In this document: positions 46,581 to 58,627 of the stretch, piece by piece
Numbering within the stretch: position 1 is the stretch's first letter
Layout: the number at the start of each line of letters is the position of its first letter
NCBI RefSeq assembly: GCF_016804325.1
Contig: NZ_CP043627.1
Location: 6,603,001 to 6,667,000, forward strand
Length of the DNA: 64,000 bases
DNA from: Methylobacterium aquaticum
GTDB taxonomy: Bacteria > Pseudomonadota > Alphaproteobacteria > Rhizobiales > Beijerinckiaceae
Direction of reading: 5' to 3'
Notes under the pieces: model-generated
What the model saw: the letters and a program-made list of their open reading frames with translations, nothing else
Database searches by the model: none
What the model was told of the DNA's origin: nothing
Translations under genes and position numbers: made by a program

Positions 46581-46781
46581 TCAAGTCGGCTTGGATACCG
46601 CCGCGATGAACGCTTCATCGGCGTGCTGCGGGAAGGTGCCGGCCGGTGGGTTCTCACCGAACAGGCACGCCATCCATTCATCGGGCGTGAAGCGCACCGC
46701 CCGATGCCGATGCTCCAGACCCCGCGCCAGGGTCGTCTTGCCTGAGCCGAGGATGCCGAACAGAAGGTGGGCGGTCGGCAT
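46581..46781 (-). pseudogene. Truncated P-loop (AAA-type) kinase, N-terminal fragment
   Basis: The 66-residue frame starts MPTAHLLFGILGSGKTTLAR, with a Walker A GILGSGKTT, then RAVRFTPDEWMACLFGENP, as in small bacterial ATP-dependent kinases of about 150-190 aa that act on antibiotics, nucleotides or unknown substrates. The frame stops soon after, and nothing resembling the LID/Walker B part follows. The break lies next to a family B repeat, so loss of the 3' part may be linked to that insertion or a deletion. Confidence 0.65.
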
Positions 46782-46803
46782 CCCCAGGGCTCTGCGATGG
46801 AGC

Positions 46804-47322
46804 TCAATTCAGCCCCAACCCGCGCTTCAGCCAAGCCGCATAATGCTCGCTGATATAGGTCACCCGCCGCCCTTCCGAGGCCGGGTTGTACCAGGCACCG
46901 CCCGAGCTGGCATTGGTGGCGGACAATTGGGGATGGCGCAACAGCACGCTGCCGGCGCGATCGACCACCAGGGCCTCACCTTCGAGATAGTCGGTGTTGG
47001 TCGCGTTGCCGCCGCCGAAGCGGGTCTCGCTGCCGGCATAGGGGTTGAACGAGACGCCGGTGACCCGCACGACGAGGGTCGGGCCGGGGCCGCCGACACG
47101 GTCGGCGAAGTTCCGGGCCAGCGCGGCCTGCAGCTCGGCCCGCACGGTCTCCGCATAGGGGCCGAGGCCGCGGGCGAGGAGGGGGCCGACATCGACCCGG
47201 ATGGCGGAGAAGCGCGTGCCCGGCGGCAGGGTCGCGTCCTGCGCGCTCGCCGGCCCGGCGGCCGCCAGCAGGGCGGCCGCGATCAGGGATCGGCTGAACA
47301 GGGTCTTGAACCAGCGCAGCAT
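46804..47322 (-). CDS. Exported hypothetical protein
   Basis: This 172-aa protein begins with a signal peptide (LFSRSLIAAALLAAAGPASAQ) after the ATG at 47322. The mature part (FSAIRVDVGPLLARGLG, TLVVRVTGVSFNPYAG, a Gly/Asn-rich stretch with FGGGNATNTDYLEGEALVVD, and a C-terminal ISEHYAAWLKRGLGLN) looks like a periplasmic beta-rich domain. I recognise no named family and give no function. It ends 22 bp before the truncated kinase. Confidence 0.75.
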   Translation of the reverse strand: MLRWFKTLFSRSLIAAALLAAAGPASAQDATLPPGTRFSAIRVDVGPLLARGLGPYAETVRAELQAALARNFADRVGGPGPTLVVRVTGVSFNPYAGSETRFGGGNATNTDYLEGEALVVDRAGSVLLRHPQLSATNASSGGAWYNPASEGRRVTYISEHYAAWLKRGLGLN

Positions 47323-47428
47323 CCGGATCGTCTCCACGGCGCCCGACGGGGCCACCTCGTCACGGCGGAGATAGCCCCGGGAGGGCGTTCCGGCAACGCG
47401 TCCCGCGCGTGCCGGACGGCCTGTGCCG

Positions 47429-47905
47429 TTACCCGCCGTACTGGATGCCGGTGATCTCGTAGGACTTGCCGCCGCCCGGGGTGACGACCTCGACGGTGTC
47501 GCCGACGCCCTTGCCGATCAGCGCGCGGGCGATCGGCGAGGTGATCGAGACCCGGCCGGCATGGACGTCGGCCTCGGGCTCGCCGACGATCTGGTAGGTC
47601 TTCTCCTCCTCGGTATCCTCGTCGATCAGCTTGACGGTGGCGCCGAACTTGATCTTCGAGCCCGAGAGCTTCGACACGTCGATGACCTCGGCGCGGGAGA
47701 TCAGGCTCTCCAGCTCCAGCACCCGGCCCTCGTTGTGCGACTGCGCCTCCTTGGCGGCATGGTACTCGGCATTCTCCGACAGGTCGCCGAGGGCGCGCGC
47801 TTCCGCGATCGCCTGGATGATCCGCGGACGCTCCTCCTGCTGGCGGCGCTTCAGCTCCGCCTCGAGAGCCGCGAATCCCCGTACCGTGATCGGAACCTTG
47901 TCCAT
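47429..47905 (-). CDS. greA: Transcription elongation factor GreA
   Basis: This 158-aa factor rescues backtracked RNA polymerase by stimulating transcript cleavage. It has the N-terminal coiled coil with the acidic tip [16 protein letters not shown] and the C-terminal FKBP-like domain ([36 protein letters not shown] region, [15 protein letters not shown]). Length is typical. It lies downstream of carB on the same strand, a common alphaproteobacterial arrangement, with a strong hairpin between them. Confidence 0.96.
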   Translation of the reverse strand: MDKVPITVRGFAALEAELKRRQQEERPRIIQAIAEARALGDLSENAEYHAAKEAQSHNEGRVLELESLISRAEVIDVSKLSGSKIKFGATVKLIDEDTEEEKTYQIVGEPEADVHAGRVSITSPIARALIGKGVGDTVEVVTPGGGKSYEITGIQYGG

Positions 47906-47932
47906 CGTCGTCGTCTCGCGTCACAAATAATC

Positions 47933-47966
47933 GGCCCGGCGGGAGGGTGATCCTCCCGACCGGGCC
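47933..47966 (-). terminator. Probable terminator of carB
   Basis: GGCCCGG-C-GGGAGG (47933-47946) pairs with CCTCCC-GA-CCGGGCC (47952-47966) around a 5-nt loop with one bulge. On the minus strand it is followed by GATTATTTG, a weak U-rich tail. It lies between the carB stop and greA. Confidence 0.6.
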
Positions 47967-48029
47967 TGTTTCCGATTGTCTCGCGCGGGCGCGAAGGGAT
48001 GAGATAGGACTCTTTCGCGGTCTTTCGAC

Positions 48030-51503
<3,474 letters not shown>

Positions 51504-51654
51504 CGGACGCTTCAGACTCGTGCGGCGCGCTGCCGCGTTCCTCGTTTCCGGCCTCGGGCCCGGCGGGGCGTGTCGTGGCGGAAGCGGAACGGGCGGAAGC
51601 GGCGGGGATTGCGTTGGGCGCCCTTAGCATAGGCGAACAGATCAGGGGAAGGGT

Positions 51655-52440
51655 GTGGCCGAGGCGATGGACCAGAGGGGAGATGCGCGCTGGACGCTGG
51701 TCACCGGCGCGTCGAGCGGAATCGGCGTGGAGATCGCGAAGGAATTCGCAGGCCGGGGGTACCCGTTGGTCCTGAGCGCCCGGCGGGCGGACAGGCTGGA
51801 GGCCCTGGCCGCGGAACTGCCGGTGCCGACGCTGGTGGTGCCGGCGGACCTGGCGCGGCCGGACGGGCCGGAGGGGCTGCTCGCGGCGCTCGATGCCCGG
51901 GGGATCGTTCTCCACACCCTCGTCAACAATGCCGGCTTCGGCCTGCGCGGCCGGTTCGCCGAGCTGCCGGCGCGGGATCAGGCCGAGATGGTGGCGGTGA
52001 ACGTCGCCGCGCCGACGGTGCTCAGCCGCCTCGTGCTGCCGGGCCTGATCGCGCGTCGATCCGGCGGCATCCTCAACGTCGCCTCGGTGGTGGGTTACCT
52101 GCCGGGGCCCAACATGGCGGCCTATTACGCCACCAAGGCCTACCTGCTCTCGCTCTCGGAAGCGCTCTACGAGGAGGCGCGGCCTTGCGGCGTCACCGTC
52201 ACGGCACTCTGTCCCGGCGCCACCGCGACGGAATTCTCGGCGCGGGCCGATGTCGGCGGGGCGAAGCGCTTTACCGGCAACGTGATGAGCCCGGAGGCGG
52301 TGGCGGGTGCCGCGGTCGACGGCTACCTCGCGGGCCGCGCGGTGGTGATCCCGGGGGCGGCCAACCGCGCCGCGGTGATCGGCGCCCGGCTGATGCCGCG
52401 CTGGCTCAGCCGGAAGGTGGCGGCGCGCCTGCAAGGCTGA
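51655..52440 (+). CDS. Short-chain dehydrogenase/reductase
   Basis: This NAD(P)-dependent oxidoreductase of the classical SDR family has the cofactor motif VTGASSGIGVEIAKEFA, NNAGFGLRG, the catalytic serine region NVASVVGYLPG and the YYATKAY active site (Tyr and Lys of YxxxK). The C-terminus is close to the DltE/YqjQ-type SDRs. A GTG at 51655 or ATG at 51667 could start it; the AGGGGAAGGG tract fits neither perfectly. It is divergent from carB. The substrate is unknown. Confidence 0.9.
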   Translation: MAEAMDQRGDARWTLVTGASSGIGVEIAKEFAGRGYPLVLSARRADRLEALAAELPVPTLVVPADLARPDGPEGLLAALDARGIVLHTLVNNAGFGLRGRFAELPARDQAEMVAVNVAAPTVLSRLVLPGLIARRSGGILNVASVVGYLPGPNMAAYYATKAYLLSLSEALYEEARPCGVTVTALCPGATATEFSARADVGGAKRFTGNVMSPEAVAGAAVDGYLAGRAVVIPGAANRAAVIGARLMPRWLSRKVAARLQG

Positions 52441-52550
52441 GCGGCCGAGGGGGATCACCGGAAAGGATGAACGAATTCCGCCGCTTTCGGGTCATCTTCG
52501 GTTCAGTGCCGGGCGCTAGGAGATGAGCGGGGCGGCCCGGGCCGTCGGCC

Positions 52551-53030
52551 TTGTCGAGTGGCGTCGTGGCGAGCGAACCGAGAGCGAATACCCGGAAAGC
52601 CGGCGCCCTGGCGGTCCTGGCGCGGCAATTCCTGTCTTACGTCGGGGTGAGCCTCGCGGCGCTGGCAGTGCATTACGCCCTGCTCGCCACCCTGGTCGAG
52701 ACCGGCCGGGCCGACCCGGTGCCGGCGGCGCTCGCCGGCTACCTCGCCGGCGCCGTGGTCTCCTACGGGCTCAACCGCCGCCTGACCTATGCCAGCGCGC
52801 GGCCCCACGCGGAGGCGACCTGGCGTTTCGGTGTCGTGGCGGCGATCGGCTTCGGGCTGACCTGGCTGATCATGGCGGGGCTCACCCGCGGCTTCGGCCT
52901 GCCCTATCTGGCTGCGCAAGCGCTGGCGACCGGGGTCGTGGTGTTCTGGAATTTTCTGGGCCACCGGGTGTGGACCTTCGCGGGAAGGCCGGTGCCGGTG
53001 CTGTCGGGGGAGGTGCCGGGGGTGCGGTGA
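52551..53030 (+). CDS. GtrA-family membrane protein
   Basis: This protein of about 159 aa has four hydrophobic helices (LSYVGVSLAALAVHYALLATL, AALAGYLAGAVVSYGLNR, FGVVAAIGFGLTWLIMAGL, ALATGVVVFWNFLGHRVWTF) with the conserved SYGLNRRLTY and FWNFLGHRVWTF of GtrA. Family members are thought to move or flip undecaprenyl-phosphate-linked sugars for surface glycan decoration. Start is uncertain (TTG at 52551 or GTG at 52566). It sits beside surface-polysaccharide genes. Confidence 0.88.
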   Translation: MSSGVVASEPRANTRKAGALAVLARQFLSYVGVSLAALAVHYALLATLVETGRADPVPAALAGYLAGAVVSYGLNRRLTYASARPHAEATWRFGVVAAIGFGLTWLIMAGLTRGFGLPYLAAQALATGVVVFWNFLGHRVWTFAGRPVPVLSGEVPGVR

Positions 53031-53067
53031 GGGCGGTTATTTCCCCGACTTCCCTGACACCCTCCGC

Positions 53068-53204
53068 GTCATTCCGGGGCCGCGAAAGCGGAGCCCGGAA
53101 TCCAGACGCTCAGGTCGGAGAGAGTAAAGCGGACAGCGATCCGTCTTCTTTTGAAACGCCAGCGGTTCTGGATTCCGGGCTCCGCTGCGCGGCCCCGGAA
53201 TGAC
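53068..53204. repeat. Family B palindromic intergenic repeat, copy 4
   Basis: Begins GTCATTCCGGGGCCGCGAAA and ends CGCGGCCCCGGAATGAC. The inverted complementarity extends outward to about 53042 and 53231 (CCGACTTCCCTGACACCCTC against GAGGGTATCAGGGAAGTCGG), making this the largest family B copy. It lies between convergent GtrA and glycosyltransferase genes. Confidence 0.9.
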
Positions 53205-53259
53205 GCGGAGGGTATCAGGGAAGTCGGGAGAAACGATTGCGCGTCAAGGAAAGCGGCCC

Positions 53260-54528
53260 TCACGACTCCACCTCCGCCGCCTCCCGCCCGATGGCCGCCC
53301 GCTCCACCCGCATCGCCGTCCCTCCCTCCCGGGCGATCGCCGCCGCGAACAACCCCCGCAGGGTGGTGGCGAGCGTCGCGAGGTCGTGGTGGCGGGCGAC
53401 GCGGGCGCGGCCGACCCGACCCATCGCGGCGAGCGTCGCGTCGTCGGCCCGCAGGATGTCGCGCAAGGCTTGCGTCAGGGCCGCGGCGTCGCCCGGGGGC
53501 ACGATGCGGCCGCACTCCTCGTCGACCAGTTCCGGGATGCCCGCCACGGTGGTGGTCACCACCGGCCGCTCCAGGGCCAGGGCTTCGAGGAGCACGATCG
53601 GCAGCCCCTCGGCGAAGCTCGGGAGCACCAGGGCACGGGATCGAGCGATGGCCTCGCGGACCTCGGCGCTGCCGCGCCAGCCGCGCAGTTCGATCAGGTC
53701 GCCGACGCCGTGGCGGGCGATCTCGGCCTCGATCGCCGGGCGGCTCTCGCCGTCGCCGATCAGGACCAGGCGGAACGGCGCCTCGGTGGCGCGCAACGCC
53801 GCCACCGCCGCCGGCAGGTAGACCTGCCCCTTCTGCGGGCAGAGCCGGCCGACGCAGACCAGAATCCGGCTCGCCCCCGCCGGTTTGTCCGAGGGCACGA
53901 AGTCCCTCAGGTCGAGGCCGCAGCGCGCCACGGCGATCCGGTCGCGATGCCGGGCGCCGCCGAAGCGCAGGAGCTGCCCGCGGCAGAAATCCGAGATCGC
54001 CACCGCGAAGGCGGCCCCGGAGAGCTTGAGGGCCAGCCCGTCCTCGGCGGCGGTGAGGAACTCGTCGGGCCCGTGGGCGGTGAAGCTGTAGGACGGCCCG
54101 CCCATGGTCCGGGCGATCAGCGCCACCGCGGCGGCGTTCGACGAGAAATGCACGTGGGTGTGGGCGATGCCCTCGCGCCGCAGGGCGTGCAGGAAATACA
54201 CCGCCTCGAGGAAATAGGCCGCGTGCCGCACCGCCCCGCCGGCCGAGCGGCCGAGCCGCGCGGCGAGCCAGGCCCCCCGCAGGAACGCCGCCGGGCCGGT
54301 GACCGCCTGGCGAAGCGCGGCGAGCGCCAGCCCGCGCAGGTTGCCGCTCAGGATGTAGTGGGTCCGCGCCTGGTCGGCGACGTCGTCGGGATCGACGAGG
54401 GGCTGGTGCCAGCGCCGCAGCGCGAAGCGCCGCACCGTGACGCCTTGCGCCTCCAATGCCGCCATCTCGCGCCGGATGAAGGTCGAGCTCGTCACCGGGG
54501 CGGTGTTGACCAGATAGGCGATCTTCAT
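53260..54528 (-). CDS. Glycosyltransferase, GT4 family
   Basis: This 422-aa GT-B fold enzyme resembles colanic-acid/EPS glycosyltransferases. It begins MKIAYLVNTAPVTSSTFIRREMAALEA at the ATG at 54528 (motif shown in part: YLVNTAPVTSSTFIRREM), has THVHFSSNAAAVALIAR, and the C-terminal GT4 donor domain VGRLCPQKGQVYLPAA, PSFAEGLPIVLLEALA and VTTTVAGIPELVD. It is divergent from the acyltransferase-GT-flippase genes and likely adds a sugar to the same surface polysaccharide. A longer frame from 54615 has no ribosome-binding site support. Confidence 0.9.
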   Translation of the reverse strand: MKIAYLVNTAPVTSSTFIRREMAALEAQGVTVRRFALRRWHQPLVDPDDVADQARTHYILSGNLRGLALAALRQAVTGPAAFLRGAWLAARLGRSAGGAVRHAAYFLEAVYFLHALRREGIAHTHVHFSSNAAAVALIARTMGGPSYSFTAHGPDEFLTAAEDGLALKLSGAAFAVAISDFCRGQLLRFGGARHRDRIAVARCGLDLRDFVPSDKPAGASRILVCVGRLCPQKGQVYLPAAVAALRATEAPFRLVLIGDGESRPAIEAEIARHGVGDLIELRGWRGSAEVREAIARSRALVLPSFAEGLPIVLLEALALERPVVTTTVAGIPELVDEECGRIVPPGDAAALTQALRDILRADDATLAAMGRVGRARVARHHDLATLATTLRGLFAAAIAREGGTAMRVERAAIGREAAEVES

Positions 54529-54797
54529 GGGCGACGACGCTCCCGAGGTCTCGTCGCGCGCGAGGCGGGCATCCTCGCGCCGCGCGATCGTTGGCGACCA
54601 GCCTAGGGACTGCATCCCCGCGCGGGAGCGGCGGAATTCGGCGGCGTCCCCGCCCAGAACGGCGGGCCGACCTACGCCTTTCGAAGGTCCCGGCGCCGAC
54701 GATTGCGACGCTTACCCGACGGACAGGGCCGGCTAGCCTGCTCACGAGCCGCGGCCAGTCCTGCCCCACCAAGCCCCGGCGAAGCGTCGGCACCGCC

Positions 54798-55448
54798 ATG
54801 CAGCGTCCCCTGATCATCCTCGGCACCGGCGGCAACGCCCTCGACATCCTGGACCTCGTCGAGTCGCTGCCCGGGCCCTGGCGGGTGGCCGGCTTCCTCG
54901 ACGATGCGAGGCCGGAGGGCGATCACATCGTCGGGCTGCCGGTGCTCGGGCGCCTCGGCGCGGCGCGACGCCTCGCCGAGAATCCGGAGGCGGCCTTCCT
55001 CAACGCCATCGGCAGCGAGGCGAGCCACCGCGAGCGGCTGGCGATCGTCGCCGGGACCGGGCTCGACCCCACGCGCTTCGCCACCCTGGTCCATGCCCGG
55101 GCGGCGGTGTCGTCGCGGGCCGTGCTCGGCCCGGGCACCTGCATCCATGCCGGCGCCAGCGTCGCCGGCCGGGTCGTGGTCGGAGCCCATGTGGCGATCG
55201 GGCCCGGCGCGATCGTCGGGCACGACACGGTGATCGAGGACGGGGCGGTGCTGGCGCCGGGCTGCGTCGTCAGCGGCTTCGCGCGCCTGGGGCGGTCCTG
55301 CTACGTCGGCGCCGGCAGCGCGCTGCGCCAGCGCGTCGCGATCGGCGACCGGGCCCTGGTCGGCCTCGGCACGGTCGTCCTGCGCGACGTGCCGGCGGGC
55401 GCCACCGTGGTGGGCAATCCCGCCCGCATCCTGCGACGGGGGGCGTGA
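54798..55448 (+). CDS. NeuD/PglD-like sugar O/N-acyltransferase
   Basis: This 216-aa protein has an N-terminal nucleotide-sugar-binding Rossmann-like part (LIILGTGGNALDILDLVE, WRVAGFLDD) and a C-terminal left-handed beta helix made of hexapeptide repeats (AVLGPGTCIHAGASVAG, VAIGPGAIVGHDTVIEDGA, VLRDVPAGATVVGNPARI). It should transfer an acetyl group from acetyl-CoA to a sugar used in polysaccharide or glycoprotein assembly. ATG at 54798 starts the conserved MQRPLIILGTGGN. Its stop overlaps the next start (GTGA). Confidence 0.9.
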   Translation: MQRPLIILGTGGNALDILDLVESLPGPWRVAGFLDDARPEGDHIVGLPVLGRLGAARRLAENPEAAFLNAIGSEASHRERLAIVAGTGLDPTRFATLVHARAAVSSRAVLGPGTCIHAGASVAGRVVVGAHVAIGPGAIVGHDTVIEDGAVLAPGCVVSGFARLGRSCYVGAGSALRQRVAIGDRALVGLGTVVLRDVPAGATVVGNPARILRRGA

Positions 55449-56353
55449 GCGCCATGGCGAGCGTCCCCCGCGTCTCGGTCGTGCTGCGGCTCCGGGCGGG
55501 CTTCTGCACCGGGCCGGCGCTGGATTCCCTCCGGTTCCAGACCTTCGGCGATTACGAGGTCCTGGTGGTCGGGGAGGGGGCGGGCGAGGTCGCGGCCCTC
55601 GCCGCCGATCCGCGGGTGCGGGCCTTGCGCGATGGTGAGTCTGGCCGCGCCGCCGCCCGCAACCGCGGCGTGACCGCCGCCCGGGCCGAGTGGGTGGCCT
55701 TCCTCGATGCGGGCGATGCGTGGCGCGAGGACCACCTGGCCGAGCTCGTCGCCGCGACCCGCTTCGGCGACGCCGTCGCGGTGTTCGGCAATCCGGTCCT
55801 GGGCGAGGGCGGCCGGCCGCTACTGCCGATGAGCGTGCCCTCGGGGCGGGTCTCCGACCCGTTCGATTTCGCGCTCCGGGTCGGGACCGTGCCGTTCCGG
55901 GCGAGTGCCGCGCTGATCGAGCGGGCGGCGGCGATCGATGCCGGGCTGTTCCCGACCCGCTGCTGCGCCGGCCCGGACCTCGACCTGTGGGGGCGCCTCG
56001 CGCTGCAGGGACCGTTCCGCATCATCGCCCGGCCGACCCTGGTGCTCGCGCGCGTCCCGCCGTCGCGGCGCGTGCCGGCGCCGCCCTTGCTCGCCGCCAC
56101 CCTGAAGGAACGCCTCGACGAGGGCGCGGTGCCGGCCGAGCTGGCGCCCTCCGCCCGGCGCTGCCGCAACCGGCTGATGCTCGACCATTCCGAAAATCTC
56201 GCCGCTTTCGGGCGCGCGGCCGAGGCGCGGGCCGTGCTGGCGCGGGACTGCATCCCGGACCTCGATCCGGCCCGCTACCTCGCGGCGCATGCCCGCGCCT
56301 GGCGCGCCGGATGGGGAGGGCCGGCGCCCCGGGCGCTCGCCGGCTCGCCCTGA
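55445..56353 (+). CDS. Glycosyltransferase, GT2-like
   Basis: This 302-aa protein looks like a GT-A fold glycosyltransferase: SVVLRLRAGFCTGPALDSL with LRFQTFGDYEVLVV at the start, RAAARNRGVTAARAEWVAFLDAGDAW at the donor site where Asp-Ala-Gly-Asp replaces the usual DDDD-type metal motif, and DLDLWGRLAL near the acceptor region. The GTG at 55445 overlaps the acyltransferase stop. Catalytic competence is uncertain because the DxD-like motif is unusual. It belongs to the polysaccharide cluster. Confidence 0.85.
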   Translation: MSAMASVPRVSVVLRLRAGFCTGPALDSLRFQTFGDYEVLVVGEGAGEVAALAADPRVRALRDGESGRAAARNRGVTAARAEWVAFLDAGDAWREDHLAELVAATRFGDAVAVFGNPVLGEGGRPLLPMSVPSGRVSDPFDFALRVGTVPFRASAALIERAAAIDAGLFPTRCCAGPDLDLWGRLALQGPFRIIARPTLVLARVPPSRRVPAPPLLAATLKERLDEGAVPAELAPSARRCRNRLMLDHSENLAAFGRAAEARAVLARDCIPDLDPARYLAAHARAWRAGWGGPAPRALAGSP

Positions 56354-56390
56354 TCCGCCCGCCTCCCCACGAACCGAAAAAGGTTTCTTG

Positions 56391-57851
56391 ATGAGCCTCG
56401 TCAAGCGCGCCGTCCTGCTCGTCTCGGGCGAGCGCTACCTCGTCCTCTCGATCACCCTGTGCCAGACCGCGCTTGTCTCGCGCCTGCTCACCCCGCAGGA
56501 GGTCGGCCTGTCGATGCTCGGGGTCGCGCTGGTGCAGGTCGTCGACGGACTGCGCGATTTCGGCACCACCAACTACATCATCCACGAGCCGACGACCTCG
56601 CGGCAGAGCGCCCGCACCGCCTTCACGGTGCTCCTCGCCCTGTCGCTGGTCTTCGCCGTGGTGCTGTTCACCTCGGCCGGTTTGTGGGCGAGGCTCTACG
56701 GCCAGCCCCTGCTCGAATCCTACCTGCGGGTGCTCTCGGCGAGCTTCCTCCTGGTGCCGTTCTCCGGCCCCCTGATGGCGTTGATGCGCCGGGACTTCCA
56801 GTTCGCCGCCCTGATGTGGGTCAATGTCGGCACCTGCCTGACCTACGCTCTCGTGCTGGCAGGTCTCGCGCTCCTCGGCTTCGGCGCGATGAGCTTTGCC
56901 TGGGCGACCGTCGCGAGTGCCGTCGCCACGGTGGCCTTGAGCCTTGCCGGCCGGCCGGAGCCGGGAGTGTACCGTCCGTGCCTCCAGGGCTGGCGCACGG
57001 CTCTGGCGATCGGGGGTTTTTCCAGCGTGACGACCCTCCTCAACCGCGCCTACGATCTCCTGCCGATCTTCCTTCTCGGACGCTTCGGCGGGCCCGACCT
57101 CGTCGGCCTCTACGGCCGGGCGCAGGTGGTGAGCCAGCTGCCCGACAAGATGATCCTCGGCAGCCTCGGCGCGGTGATCCTGCCGATGTTCGCCGCCGAA
57201 CGCCGCGACGGGCGGGCCCTCGCGCCGACCTACCTCGCCTCGATCGGCAACATCTCGGTGGTGCTATGGCCGGTGGCCCTGCTGCTCGCGCTCATCGCCC
57301 AGCCGGTGGTGCTGGTGCTGCTCGGCGCGCAGTGGCTCCCGAGCGTGCCGATCGTCCAGGTGCTGGCGCTCGCCTCGATGCTGACCTTCCCGGCGATGCT
57401 GACCTATCCGGTGCTCTTGGCGAGCGGAGGCCTTCGCGACACCCTGACGGCGAGCCTGATCGGCCTGCCGCCGAGCGCCGCCATCATCGCCGCCTCGGCC
57501 GCCCACGGGCCGCTCGCGGTGGCGGCGAGCCAGTTCGTCACCGTTCCGCTCCAGGTCGGGATCGCGCTCCACTTCATCCGCCGCCGGGTGCCGTTCAGCC
57601 TTGCCGACCTCGCCGGCGCGCTGAGGGTCAGCGCCCTCGTCACGCTCGCCACCGCCCTGCCGCCGCTCGCCGTCATCGCCCTGTCGGGCCGGGGCTTCGC
57701 GCTGACCATCCCGGAGGGAGTCGTCGCGGGCTTCGGCGGTGCGGGGGCCTGGCTCGTCGCGATGCTGGTCCTCGACCATCCGGTGGCCCTGCATGTCCGG
57801 GAGACGATCCGGCCGGTTCTGGTGGGGGTGCGGGCGCGGGTGGTGCGGTGA
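56391..57851 (+). CDS. Polysaccharide flippase (Wzx/MviN-like, MOP superfamily)
   Basis: This 486-aa membrane protein should flip lipid-linked oligosaccharide units across the inner membrane. It has 12-14 hydrophobic segments and an opening typical of the Polysacc_synt/WzxC-like group (ERYLVLSITLCQTALVSRLL, TPQEVGLSMLGVALVQVVDG, GLRDFGTTNYIIHE). The ATG at 56391 is preceded by AAAAGG. It lies 37 bp after the GT2-like gene, so the acyltransferase, glycosyltransferase and flippase form one transcription unit. Confidence 0.9.
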   Translation: MSLVKRAVLLVSGERYLVLSITLCQTALVSRLLTPQEVGLSMLGVALVQVVDGLRDFGTTNYIIHEPTTSRQSARTAFTVLLALSLVFAVVLFTSAGLWARLYGQPLLESYLRVLSASFLLVPFSGPLMALMRRDFQFAALMWVNVGTCLTYALVLAGLALLGFGAMSFAWATVASAVATVALSLAGRPEPGVYRPCLQGWRTALAIGGFSSVTTLLNRAYDLLPIFLLGRFGGPDLVGLYGRAQVVSQLPDKMILGSLGAVILPMFAAERRDGRALAPTYLASIGNISVVLWPVALLLALIAQPVVLVLLGAQWLPSVPIVQVLALASMLTFPAMLTYPVLLASGGLRDTLTASLIGLPPSAAIIAASAAHGPLAVAASQFVTVPLQVGIALHFIRRRVPFSLADLAGALRVSALVTLATALPPLAVIALSGRGFALTIPEGVVAGFGGAGAWLVAMLVLDHPVALHVRETIRPVLVGVRARVVR

Positions 57852-57931
57852 GGACTGCGACGCGTAATGATCATGCCTTGCCGGTAAGCTCGGCTTCCAG
57901 GAATCGGAAGCCGAGCCAGGAGGCCGCGAGC

Positions 57932-58621
57932 ATGAGTGAAACGAGCAGGACGGAGGTGCTGCGCGAGGTCGCCGAGCGGATCGATCGGCTGCGCCACGGT
58001 CATCCGGTCCGGGTCGCGATCGACGGGCGCACGGCCTCCGGCAAGACCACCCTGGCCGATGAACTGGCTGGCCTGCTCGTCGGATTGGGGCGACCCGTGA
58101 TTCGGACCTCCATCGACGGCTTCCATCGCCCGCGGGTCGAGCGCTACGCGAGGGGTCGCCACTCGCCCGAAGGCTATTACCACGATGCCCGCGATCTGCC
58201 GGCGGTGGTCACGCTTCTGCTCGCACCGCTCGGGCCGAGGGGAGATGGCACTTACCGCACGGCGTCGTTCGACCTCGATGCCGACGCGCCAATCGCGCAG
58301 GAACCGCGCCGGGCGGCCGAGGACGCGATCCTGATCGTGGACGGTACCTTCCTCCAGCGCTCCGAACTGAGCGACCACTGGGATGCGACGCTGTTCGTCC
58401 GGACCTCGGTGGAAACTGCAGAGGCGCGGGGGCTCGGCCGGGACAGGGATCGTCTCGGTGGCGAGGCGGCGGCGCGGGATCTCTACGCCGGGCGTTACCG
58501 CCCAGCCTACGTCCTGTATGAAAGCCTGTGCGACCCCGAGGCGAAGAGCGACGCGATCATCGACAATGACGATCTCGCCTTTCCTCGTCTGTATCTGCGA
58601 GAGGGTGGGCGCCTGGCCTGA
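57932..58621 (+). CDS. Uridine kinase-like P-loop protein
   Basis: This 229-aa nucleoside/nucleotide-kinase-like protein has Walker A DGRTASGKTTLADELA, a TSIDGFHRPRVERYARG region with the nucleoside-binding DGFHRPR, ILIVDGTFLQRSEL, and RDRDRLGGEAAARDLYAGRY near the lid. These match bacterial proteins annotated as uridine kinase or phosphoribulokinase/uridine kinase family. ATG at 57932 follows AGGAGG by eight bases. The natural substrate is not established. It stands between the polysaccharide and type I secretion genes. Confidence 0.88.
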   Translation: MSETSRTEVLREVAERIDRLRHGHPVRVAIDGRTASGKTTLADELAGLLVGLGRPVIRTSIDGFHRPRVERYARGRHSPEGYYHDARDLPAVVTLLLAPLGPRGDGTYRTASFDLDADAPIAQEPRRAAEDAILIVDGTFLQRSELSDHWDATLFVRTSVETAEARGLGRDRDRLGGEAAARDLYAGRYRPAYVLYESLCDPEAKSDAIIDNDDLAFPRLYLREGGRLA

Positions 58622-58627
58622 CGCCTC

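Noticed and set aside
46442..46834. A longer frame through the truncated kinase and family B repeat
   Set aside because: It matches the kinase in the wrong frame only and continues through the palindromic repeat.
52503..52964. Minus-strand open frame opposite the GtrA gene
   Set aside because: Antisense shadow rich in Gln/Gly/Arg, without domains.
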